This document shows, one piece after another, positions 1 to 5,289 of a stretch of DNA of 5,321 bases; the first letter of the stretch is position 1; every line of letters begins with the position of its first letter. This DNA comes from Rhodospirillaceae bacterium. GTDB lineage: Bacteria; Pseudomonadota; Alphaproteobacteria; Rhodospirillales; Rhodospirillaceae. Position numbers and translations under genes: made by a program. Under the pieces are notes generated by a model. That model was not told the origin of the DNA. It made no database searches and saw only the letters and a program-made list of their open reading frames with translations. The stretch is from contig NZGX01000084.1 in assembly GCA_002691085.1 (NCBI GenBank), forward strand, positions 1-5,321, read 5' to 3'.

Positions 1-381
1 TCAAGATCATTTAGTGTGACTCAGTCTGGAACAACAGGTTACTTCACAACTGGTTCAGCAAGTTTATCTGCAGTATCTAACGTAGACATTAAAACTGTAG
101 CTGGTGCTTCTTCAGCAATCGATACGATTGATGGAGCACTTGAGAAAATACTGTCTGCAAGATCAGAAGTTGGAGCCCTTCAGAACCGTCTAGAGCGCGT
201 TGTTGAAACTCTTACTAATATGGTTACTAAGACAACAGAAGCTGTGTCTCGTATTGTAGATGCTGATTTTGCCGAAGAAACAGCAAAGTTAACAAGAGCA
301 CAGGTTCTGCAACAAGCTGGAACGGCGATGCTCGCGCAGGCCAACCAGTCTAAACAGAGTGTACTCGCTCTCCTTCAGTAA
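1..381 (+). CDS. fliC: Flagellin, C-terminal part (5' end outside window)
   Basis: This is the last 126 residues of a flagellin, the subunit that polymerises outside the cell into the flagellar filament. The reading frame is open from base 1, so the gene begins upstream of the window; the GTG at 16 is internal, because the five residues before it (SRSFS) still align with the neighbouring flagellin. What remains is the end of the variable domain followed by the conserved C-terminal D1/D0 helices, from VDIKT to the final QSVLALLQ. From that VDIKT motif to the end both flagellins have the same length. In the last 49 residues I count only four differences, including the conserved SRIVDADFAEETAKLTRAQ stretch. 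Synonymous codons differ widely, so the paralogs are old rather than freshly duplicated. No cysteine or tryptophan is present, as is usual for filament proteins. The symbol is generic; the local name could be flaA or fljK-like. Confidence 0.96.
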   Translation, partial: SRSFSVTQSGTTGYFTTGSASLSAVSNVDIKTVAGASSAIDTIDGALEKILSARSEVGALQNRLERVVETLTNMVTKTTEAVSRIVDADFAEETAKLTRAQVLQQAGTAMLAQANQSKQSVLALLQ

Positions 382-415
382 TAAATAATAAGCAAAAAGA
401 GTACATATCTCACTC

Positions 416-452
416 AACCCGGCAGGCTCCCACCCCTGCCGGGTTTTTCTTT
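416..452 (+). terminator. Intrinsic terminator of the first flagellin gene
   Basis: An 11-bp perfect stem pairs 416-426 (AACCCGGCAGG) with 435-445 across an 8-nt loop. It is followed by a T-rich run (444-452, interrupted by one C). It begins 34 bases after the stop codon at 379-381. The GC-rich stem plus U-tract is a classic Rho-independent terminator, so the next flagellin needs its own promoter. Confidence 0.93.
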
Positions 453-470
453 AAAAAAAAATAATTTTTC

Positions 471-497
471 TAAAATCTTTCTTCATTTTGTCGTAAT
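471..497 (+). promoter_or_regulatory. Sigma-28 (FliA)-like promoter of the flagellin gene
   Basis: A TAAA at 471-474 is followed after exactly 15 bases by GTCG at 490-493, giving TAAAATCT-N11-GTCGTAAT. The enterobacterial FliA consensus is TAAAGTTT-N11-GCCGATAA; the first box matches 6 of 8 positions and the second 4 of 8. An A/T-rich tract lies just upstream (452-468). The same TAAA-N15-GTCG layout recurs at 2328-2350 before the 263-aa gene, which strengthens the call. Transcription would start near 504-506, giving a leader of about 245 nt. Start site and sigma factor are inferred. Confidence 0.5.
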
Positions 498-504
498 AGA
501 ATTC

Positions 505-661
505 GAGAGACCAGGATCTGTAAGTTAGATATTAGGATCGCTCCTCAGTTCTAACTTTCAAGCTGGCCGCCCACCGGCCAGTGAGGGCATACTCTGATGA
601 GGCGTCAGAGGAGTATCAGCACAGTGCTCGTTGTGTGTTACCGGGATTATCCTGGTCTCTT
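505..661 (+). ncRNA. Structured 5' leader RNA of the flagellin mRNA
   Basis: This part of the gene-free stretch 382-752 appears to fold into a closed, multibranched RNA domain. The closing stem P1 pairs 506-517 perfectly with 649-660 (12 bp), plus a G-U pair 505/661. Inside are: P2, 522-529 with 550-557 (8 bp), capped by 534-537/542-545 around a UCGC loop; P3, 563-569 with 575-581 (7 bp, GC-rich, 5-nt loop); P4, 589-597 with 605-616 (9 bp with a 3-nt bulge, 7-nt loop); and a weak P5 near 618-628. The predicted transcription start falls almost exactly at the 5' strand of P1, so the mRNA's 5' end would be locked in a stem. I do not recognise a known riboswitch or Rfam-type family, and the hallmark bases of the c-di-GMP-I class are absent. 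A role in flagellin mRNA stability or translation, perhaps with an FlbT-like protein, is inference. Confidence 0.55.
551..564 (+). repeat. 14-base sequence shared with 5276-5289
   Basis: CTAACTTTCAAGCT occurs here, in the flagellin leader, and again exactly at 5276-5289, immediately upstream of the minus-strand gene's start codon. In the leader it overlaps the 3' strand of helix P2. As the second gene is on the minus strand, the two transcripts would be perfectly complementary over 14 nt. It may be coincidence. Confidence 0.35.
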
Positions 662-672
662 CATAGGGCCAC

Positions 673-691
673 GGAGGAACAAAAAAACATG
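673..691 (+). promoter_or_regulatory. Duplicate (decoy or uORF) ribosome binding site
   Basis: GGAGGA at 673-678 sits 10 bases before an ATG at 689-691. The segment 666-680 matches 731-745, the true flagellin ribosome binding site, at 12 of 15 positions, and both continue into an A-run and an ATG. The upstream copy is 65 bases ahead and its ATG is out of frame with flagellin. It could start a small upstream ORF, act as a ribosome standby site, or be a relic of a local duplication. Confidence 0.5.
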
Positions 692-805
692 AAGATAAGA
701 AAACATTGCAAAACCTCTGCGGTCAGCACTGGACCAAGGAGGAATAAAAACAATGCCAGTGATAAACACAAATGTAGGCTCTCTGTTAGGCGTCGTTCAC
801 GTTAG
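689..805 (+). CDS. Possible small basic upstream ORF overlapping the flagellin start
   Basis: An ATG with a well-spaced Shine-Dalgarno (673-678) opens a 38-codon frame ending in TAG at 803-805. It overlaps the first 53 bases of the flagellin gene in another frame. The predicted peptide is very basic, with 14 Lys/Arg residues in 38, including RRRSR at its end. It resembles no protein I know. The overlapping half is dictated by the flagellin sequence, so its composition there is not evidence of selection as protein. If translated, ribosomes would run through the hairpin masking the flagellin Shine-Dalgarno (714-742), which suggests a coupling or leader-peptide role rather than a functional product. 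Support is the ribosome binding site only. Confidence 0.3.
   Translation: MKIRKHCKTSAVSTGPRRNKNNASDKHKCRLSVRRRSR
714..742 (+). promoter_or_regulatory. Hairpin masking the flagellin Shine-Dalgarno
   Basis: The flagellin Shine-Dalgarno AAGGAGG (736-742) can pair with CCTCT at 714-718 (bases 738-742, one G-U). A second helix, 721-724 with 732-735, stacks inside around a 7-nt loop. The start codon at 753 lies 10 bases past the masked site. The same CCTCTG (714-719) is also complementary to the upstream ribosome binding site at 672-677, so two exclusive pairings exist. Stability is modest and the structure is predicted by eye. Confidence 0.4.
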
Positions 806-2213
806 TCGTACAGAGAAAGCTTTAAATGAAGCAAGTGAAAGACTTTCTTCAGGTAAAAAACTAACTAGTGCTGCAGATGATGCTGCTGGGCTAGCAATCT
901 CAACAAGAATGACAGCAAATATTAAGTCACTTAATATGGCTGTTAAAAATGCAAATGATGGACAAGCTATGGTGAGTTCAGTTGAAGGTGCATTGGATGA
1001 GATTGGAAATATGCTTCTTCGCATGAGAGAATTAGCTGTTCAGTCAATCAGTGACACTAATTCCGGTAAAGATCGTCAGTATTTACAGGAAGAAATTAAC
1101 CAGCTGCAAACAGAGATTACTTCTATTGCAACTACATCACAGTTTAACGGTCAAAATGTTCTTGATGGATCACTCAATAGTAAAGTGCTTCAGGTTGGAC
1201 CAAATGGCGGACAAACTGTATCCTTTTCTGTAGATAGTGTTGCTGCTTCTGTATTAGGTGCGTACACAAAAACAGCTGACGCCCGTGCTGCTATCGCTGC
1301 TGCTGCAACACCTGGTGCTAACAGCACAACTAACGCTGAAGACCTTACAATCAATGGTACAGGTACATCTAAAACTATTGATGTTGCTGCTGCTGCAAGT
1401 GCAAAAGCTGTTGCTGCTCAAATCAATGGTGTTAGCTCAGAAACTGGTGTTACTGCTACAGCTAAGACTTATGCCAAGGTTGCTTCAGGATCTGCAACAA
1501 CTGCAACATACAGTATTAAGATTAATGGAACATCAACTGGTAACTTCTCAATAAGTTCAGGTTCTGTTGGTGATTTTGTTACAAAAGTAAACCAGATTTC
1601 TGGTACAACAGGTGTTTCAGCAAGTGCTGATGCAGCTAATACTTTTGCAACTCTTTACAGCTCAACTGGTGAAGATATCACTCTTGAAAATGAATCAACA
1701 GGAACAGATTTAGATGTTAATGCTGTTAATTTTGATGGAACAACTGCAGAAGGTACACAAATTTCTCTTGCTGCTGCAGCTGGTAATGATGCAACAAGAG
1801 TAGTTGGTACAATTAAGCTAGCTTCATCAAATTCATTTAGTGTAACCCAAGCTGGAACAGCAGCTCTAGGATATGCAACAAGTGGATCAGGGTCATTACA
1901 GGCAGTTGCTAATGTGGATATTAAGACATCTGCTAAGGCATCTTCTGCTCTTGAAACGATTGATGGTGCAATTGAAAAAATCAGTTCAGTAAGAGCTGGT
2001 TTAGGTGCTCTACAGAATCGTCTCGATCATACAATCAACAATTTGACAAATGTTTCTACTAAAACTCAAGAAGCTGTTTCTCGTATTGTTGATGCCGATT
2101 TCGCCGAAGAAACAGCCAAGCTGACACGGGCTCAAATTCTTCAGCAGGCCGGTACTGCTATGCTAGCTCAATCAAATCAGTCTAAACAGTCTGTTCTTGC
2201 TTTACTAGCATAA
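753..2213 (+). CDS. fliC: Flagellin, complete
   Basis: This encodes a 486-aa filament subunit exported through the flagellar type III apparatus. The start MPVINTNV is the classic flagellin N-terminus, and AAGGAGG (736-742) lies 10 bases before the ATG. The N-terminal D0/D1 region spans about residues 1-165, with ERLSSGKKLTSAADDAAGLAIS (29-50) and NANDGQAMVSSVEGAL (66-81). The central D2/D3 region (about 166-385) is rich in Ala, Thr, Ser and Gly. It holds two motifs of the Flagellin_IN type: LTING...TGVTATA near 198-237 and IKING...TGVSASA near 255-293. The C-terminal D1/D0 helices run from about 386 to 486, ending QSKQSVLALLA. No cysteine or tryptophan is present. The gene is the second of at least two tandem flagellins; it has its own FliA-like promoter, a long structured leader and a terminator, so it is probably monocistronic. 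Expression likely depends on late flagellar control and leader RNA structure. Confidence 0.97.
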   Translation: MPVINTNVGSLLGVVHVSRTEKALNEASERLSSGKKLTSAADDAAGLAISTRMTANIKSLNMAVKNANDGQAMVSSVEGALDEIGNMLLRMRELAVQSISDTNSGKDRQYLQEEINQLQTEITSIATTSQFNGQNVLDGSLNSKVLQVGPNGGQTVSFSVDSVAASVLGAYTKTADARAAIAAAATPGANSTTNAEDLTINGTGTSKTIDVAAAASAKAVAAQINGVSSETGVTATAKTYAKVASGSATTATYSIKINGTSTGNFSISSGSVGDFVTKVNQISGTTGVSASADAANTFATLYSSTGEDITLENESTGTDLDVNAVNFDGTTAEGTQISLAAAAGNDATRVVGTIKLASSNSFSVTQAGTAALGYATSGSGSLQAVANVDIKTSAKASSALETIDGAIEKISSVRAGLGALQNRLDHTINNLTNVSTKTQEAVSRIVDADFAEETAKLTRAQILQQAGTAMLAQSNQSKQSVLALLA

Positions 2214-2235
2214 GTAAATTTAGCTGACACTAAAC

Positions 2236-2274
2236 AACCCTGGCGTGTAAAAACGCCAGGGTTTACTTATTTTT
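2236..2274 (+). terminator. Intrinsic terminator of the complete flagellin gene
   Basis: An 11-bp perfect stem pairs 2236-2246 (AACCCTGGCGT) with 2253-2263 around a 6-nt loop, starting 22 bases after the stop codon. The T-rich tail (2262-2274) is interrupted by A, C and A but ends in five Ts. The stem starts with AACCC, like the terminator of the first flagellin, but the rest differs. Confidence 0.9.
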
Positions 2275-2327
2275 ATACATGTATTTCATTTTTTTTAAGT
2301 TTTTTTAAAAAAAATCACTTGATTGAC

Positions 2328-2354
2328 TAAAAAAATTGTTTAAATGGTCGTTGT
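2328..2354 (+). promoter_or_regulatory. Sigma-28 (FliA)-like promoter of the 263-aa gene
   Basis: TAAA at 2328-2331 and GTCG at 2347-2350 are separated by exactly 15 bases, the same layout as the promoter at 471-497 and the spacing of the FliA consensus. A strong A/T tract (T7A8 at 2300-2314) lies just upstream and could bend DNA or act as an UP element. Transcription would start near 2361-2363, leaving a short leader of about 20 nt with the Shine-Dalgarno AAGGAG (2367-2372). No well-spaced sigma-70 promoter is evident: TTGACT at 2323-2328 and TATAGT at 2354-2359 are about 25 bases apart. Confidence 0.45.
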
Positions 2355-2382
2355 ATAGTTCCGAAGAAGGAGTTTTTTAAAA

Positions 2383-3174
2383 ATGGCCGAGCTAAGTATA
2401 GGAGGAACACCTCTAGCCAATCAGCGGATTGCATCCGCAGATGGAGCTCGTGCGCCTGCAGTTGGAACTGATCCAAATTCAACAAAACAATCTACAGGCA
2501 ACGAAACATCAACCTTTCAAAGACTTTCTGCTACGGAAAAGGCCACTTTAGATGTTCTATCAGATATAAGACAAAAAGGTTCTGAACTCAGAAATATCTA
2601 CGAAAAAGAACAGACCATACAAAACCGTCAGGGAAACCCTACTGCGCGGGTACTTGATGAAAACAATAAAAACAGTGCTGATCAGAGTGCTACAGACCGA
2701 ATTGCTCAAGAAAATTCCGAAACCAGACAACGCCAAGTTGAGATTATTTCTGGAAATGATGAACCTGAAGCAAATAACCAGGCTCCCATTAGTCCTATAA
2801 ACAATGCAGAGGTTCGCCAACAAAGACTGGAGGCTCTTGCTGGTGGATCTGATAACGTCGCATCTGCTGAGTTTGGTCCTGAAGAGGCTCTAAGAGAGGC
2901 ACAGGTGCGCCAATCAGCCCGAGAGCTTGAACAGGCAATACTCGAAGTATCAAGGTTAGCTTCAGAAACTGGTGAAGGTAACCAAAATGTTGCAGGTGGT
3001 AATTTTGAAGGTTATATCGCTAATTTAAATGCTCTAAGAGTAGCGGCTCAAAGTCCGGATACTAACATTGAACTTGCAAGACAGACGCGTGAAGATATAC
3101 TTCAGAATGCTCAGCTGGCTGCATTATCCGTTCAAAATATTTCAGCCGACGTCGCCAAAGCAACGATTGAATAA
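2383..3174 (+). CDS. Unknown 263-aa protein with a flagellin-like C-terminal helix
   Basis: I do not recognise this 263-aa protein as a named family. AAGGAG (2367-2372) lies 10 bases before the ATG, which supports the start. There is no signal peptide, no membrane segment, and no cysteine or tryptophan. The first half (about 1-140) is hydrophilic, rich in Gln, Asn, Ser, Thr and Glu, and probably largely disordered, apart from a helix-prone stretch at 46-80. A charged helical stretch, possibly coiled coil, follows around 141-196. The last 35 residues (about 229-263, LARQTREDILQNAQLAALS onward) resemble the flagellin D0 C-terminus: aligned without gaps to EETAKLTRAQILQQAGTAML, it shares the A..TR..ILQ.A..A.L pattern, about 13 of 33 residues. 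Position after two flagellins and a FliA-like promoter suggest a flagellar role, such as an exported filament-associated protein or an export regulator. That function is inference; the gene itself is convincing. Confidence 0.85.
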   Translation: MAELSIGGTPLANQRIASADGARAPAVGTDPNSTKQSTGNETSTFQRLSATEKATLDVLSDIRQKGSELRNIYEKEQTIQNRQGNPTARVLDENNKNSADQSATDRIAQENSETRQRQVEIISGNDEPEANNQAPISPINNAEVRQQRLEALAGGSDNVASAEFGPEEALREAQVRQSARELEQAILEVSRLASETGEGNQNVAGGNFEGYIANLNALRVAAQSPDTNIELARQTREDILQNAQLAALSVQNISADVAKATIE

Positions 3175-3223
3175 AGTTAGCAGTTAGTGAGGGGCTGCCC
3201 AAATCCATAAAAGGGAGCCAAGT

Positions 3224-4915
3224 ATGCAGCCAATTATTACTGAAATGAGAAAACAGGAAACTGTAAATGTTATTCTCGCCATCCTAATGGGAGCGGGGAC
3301 AGCAATAGTTGCTTATTATTTTGTATCAACGGTTCAGTTTTTAGCTTCTTTCAGGCCGTCTATTGAAAATCTAAACACTTTGGAATTTAGAGGTTTAGAC
3401 TTTTCTTTAAAAATTGCCGTCACTATCCTGCTATCAGCTGGGTTTATTTCCTTACTTTTGTTCTTCTTTAAGCTCCCAAGATTTCATGGACCGGCCGATG
3501 CCATTATCGGGGCAAATGATAAGGAATTGGGAATAGATATAAAATCGGGTCTTCTATCTGCGGTAGCTTCAATTGCAGCAATTGGTGGAGGAGCTCCGGT
3601 TGGGCAATATGGGCCTTTGGTTCATTTTGGAGCAACTCTCTCAGCTATTATTAAAAAATTTGCACGTTTGAAGGATACCTCAGGCGAAGTTCTTCTTGGC
3701 TGTGGTGTTGCAGCTGCAATCTCTGCAGCGTTTAGTGCCCCTCTTGCGGGTATTCTTTTTGCCCATGAGGTTGTTCTTCGCCATTTTGCATTGCGAACAT
3801 TTGCTCCTGTTACCATAGCTTCCGCAACAGCCTTTGCGGTTATGCAAAACTTTTTTCCAATGGACCCAATTTTACCCCAAATTGACACATCTATATCTAA
3901 TTTTTCTGAAGTTCTTTCTCTTGCTATTATCGGTTTAATAGGAGGAGTAATTGCAGTTATATTTATGAGGCTCTTTTCATTCTTTGGGGCTCAAGCAGCT
4001 AAAGTTCCTGGTCCAGTCTATACAAGACCTTTTTATCCTGCCGTAACATTGATTATAATTGCAAGTTTTGTTCCTCAAATTATGGGATTGGGAACGGAGA
4101 CCGTAATTGCAACGATAGAAGGTAAAATAGGAATTTCTGTTCTTATTGGTATTCTTCTTCTTAAAACAGTGATGACGGCTTTTTCAATAAGCTTTAGTTT
4201 TTTTGGTGGTGTGTTTTCTCCTGCGTTATTAATAGGAATTACTTTTGGGGGCGCTGTAGGTGCTTTTGGGATGGCAAATTTTGGATTTTCAGCCGAGACA
4301 GCAGCATTGTGTACGCTTGCAGGGATGGGAGCAGTTATTTCTTCAACCATCGGTGCGCCGATTTCAACTATTCTTATTGTTCTTGAGCTAACCCAAGATT
4401 ACCAGGCCACGACCGGAGTTATGATTTCTGTTGTCTTTGCTAATCTTATTTCTAATGAGCTTTTTGGACGTTCTTTATTTGATAAACAATTATTTGCACG
4501 TGGTTTTGATATGCAACTCAGCAGGCAGGATCTGAAATTATCTAAGATTACAATAGGGACGCTTGCTACTAAAGAATACTGCCCATTGTCGCCTCATGAA
4601 AATGCTCAGGGAATGATAGAGAAATTAAAAGAGGGAGGATTTGCCGAGGGATATATTATCTCCGAGGATAACAAACTAGTGAGTAAGGTTGAAGCACTTG
4701 ACCTTATTGACGGCCAAACGAGCGGTGATAAAGACTATTTCAGACTACTTGAGACTGACTCAATATTAGCCTGTGCAGATAAGCTTTCTGAGTTTGTTGG
4801 AGAAAGTGCACCAATTTTGAACTCTGAAGGCGTGTTGGTTGGTGTTATTAACGAGGCAGATGTCTTTAAGGCGTATAAAGATGCATCCGAAAAGAGTCAT
4901 CAAGAAGAAGTTTAA
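3224..4915 (+). CDS. ClC-family anion channel/transporter with CBS-domain pair
   Basis: This 563-aa inner-membrane protein belongs to the ClC family, dimeric proteins that move chloride or other anions as channels or H+-coupled exchangers. AAGGGAG (3211-3217) precedes the ATG by 6 bases. The membrane domain covers about residues 12-425. Family landmarks are GGGAPVGQYGPLVHFGA (121-137), SAPLAGILFAHEVV (171-184), GGVFSPALLIG (328-338) and ELTQDYQ (388-394). A cytoplasmic CBS pair follows, at about 443-496 and 505-555, which in related proteins binds adenine nucleotides. By gapless local comparison with E. coli ClcA, Ser107 becomes His88, gating Glu148 becomes Tyr129, proton Glu203 becomes Val183 and Tyr445 becomes Phe419. 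This argues against a standard Cl-/H+ antiporter and leaves the transported ion open. It starts 49 bases after the 263-aa gene with no clear terminator between, so read-through transcription is possible. Family assignment is firm; mechanism is not. Confidence 0.95.
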   Translation: MQPIITEMRKQETVNVILAILMGAGTAIVAYYFVSTVQFLASFRPSIENLNTLEFRGLDFSLKIAVTILLSAGFISLLLFFFKLPRFHGPADAIIGANDKELGIDIKSGLLSAVASIAAIGGGAPVGQYGPLVHFGATLSAIIKKFARLKDTSGEVLLGCGVAAAISAAFSAPLAGILFAHEVVLRHFALRTFAPVTIASATAFAVMQNFFPMDPILPQIDTSISNFSEVLSLAIIGLIGGVIAVIFMRLFSFFGAQAAKVPGPVYTRPFYPAVTLIIIASFVPQIMGLGTETVIATIEGKIGISVLIGILLLKTVMTAFSISFSFFGGVFSPALLIGITFGGAVGAFGMANFGFSAETAALCTLAGMGAVISSTIGAPISTILIVLELTQDYQATTGVMISVVFANLISNELFGRSLFDKQLFARGFDMQLSRQDLKLSKITIGTLATKEYCPLSPHENAQGMIEKLKEGGFAEGYIISEDNKLVSKVEALDLIDGQTSGDKDYFRLLETDSILACADKLSEFVGESAPILNSEGVLVGVINEADVFKAYKDASEKSHQEEV

Positions 4916-4916
4916 G

Positions 4917-5273
4917 CTAAGCGTCTAGGGCTACCTGAGTATAATTTTCAGGAACTGTTGTGGGTCCACCGGACGTTTCCTGATATCTGTTTCTTGCTTG
5001 GTTTGCATCAACGTCCGGGGCTACTTCAATTCGAGAATTAAGAACTGCCTCAGAAGACTGTGTGTTAATTTGAGTGTTTGAAGCACTTTGAACAGCACGT
5101 TGTCTATCAATTGCTGCATTCTGAACAAACCTATCAACTGTCTCGATTTCGTTTGGAGGAGTTACTGCATCAGCAGAAGTTGTGGCAGTTGGTAATGGGT
5201 CAGGCACATTAGCTTGCTGTTGTTGGAAGGCTCTAAAATCAAACCCCTGAGACCCTCCTTCAATTACCGCCAT
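4917..5273 (-). CDS. Unknown hydrophilic 118-aa protein
   Basis: This minus-strand frame encodes 118 residues that I cannot assign to a family. The protein is rich in Ala, Gln, Asn, Thr, Ser and Val and contains no lysine, cysteine, tryptophan or histidine. It has no signal peptide or membrane segment and is probably largely disordered, with a possible helix around 42-80. Its start MAVIEGGSQ loosely echoes MAELSIGGTP of the 263-aa protein, and both have the same low-complexity, Cys/Trp-free character, so a shared flagellar or export context is conceivable but unproven. The ATG at 5273 lacks a good Shine-Dalgarno; only GAAAG lies upstream, while a GAAGGAGGG inside codons 5-7 has no in-frame start after it. 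Its TAG stop lies one base from the ClC stop, in tail-to-tail arrangement. The tight fit against the neighbouring gene favours a real gene, but a chance frame cannot be excluded. Confidence 0.6.
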   Translation of the reverse strand: MAVIEGGSQGFDFRAFQQQQANVPDPLPTATTSADAVTPPNEIETVDRFVQNAAIDRQRAVQSASNTQINTQSSEAVLNSRIEVAPDVDANQARNRYQETSGGPTTVPENYTQVALDA

Positions 5274-5275
5274 AA

Positions 5276-5289
5276 CTAACTTTCAAGCT
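5276..5289 (-). repeat. 14-base match to the flagellin leader, at a start site
   Basis: Read on the minus strand this is AGCTTGAAAGTTAG, ending two bases before the ATG at 5273 of the 118-aa gene and covering its only Shine-Dalgarno-like bases (GAAAG). It is the exact complement of flagellin leader bases 551-564. The rest of 5274-5321 shows no clear promoter, but only 48 bases upstream of the gene are visible. Confidence 0.35.

Noticed and set aside
594..610. CTGATGA core resembling a hammerhead ribozyme
   Set aside because: The following stem II and the conserved GAAA are absent; the bases are better explained as part of hairpin 589-616.
505..661. Possible c-di-GMP riboswitch, 5S rRNA or 6S RNA
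   Set aside because: The conserved core bases of GEMM-I and of 5S rRNA are not present, and the fold is branched rather than the single long bulged rod of 6S RNA.
581..688. Extension of the small upstream frame to GTG at 581
   Set aside because: The GTG sits in the 3' arm of a GC-rich hairpin with no Shine-Dalgarno; the ATG at 689 has a strong one.
1051..1554. Plus-strand open frames at 1051-1233 and 1258-1554
   Set aside because: They lie out of frame inside the flagellin gene, and the leucine-rich content reflects its GCT/ACA-type codons read in another frame.
3172..3198. TAAAGTTA overlapping the stop of the 263-aa gene as a FliA -35 box before the ClC gene
   Set aside because: The box at the right spacing is GGGGCTGC, matching only 3 of 8 consensus positions and lacking the GTCG seen in the other two promoters.
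3190..3200. Small GGG/CCC hairpin between the 263-aa gene and the ClC gene as a terminator
   Set aside because: Three base pairs, a 3-nt loop and no T-tract; too weak.
3622..4350. Minus-strand open frames at 3622-3888 and 4075-4350 (also 797-1024 and 2560-2823)
   Set aside because: All are antisense to convincing genes, have no clear ribosome binding site and show no recognisable protein features.
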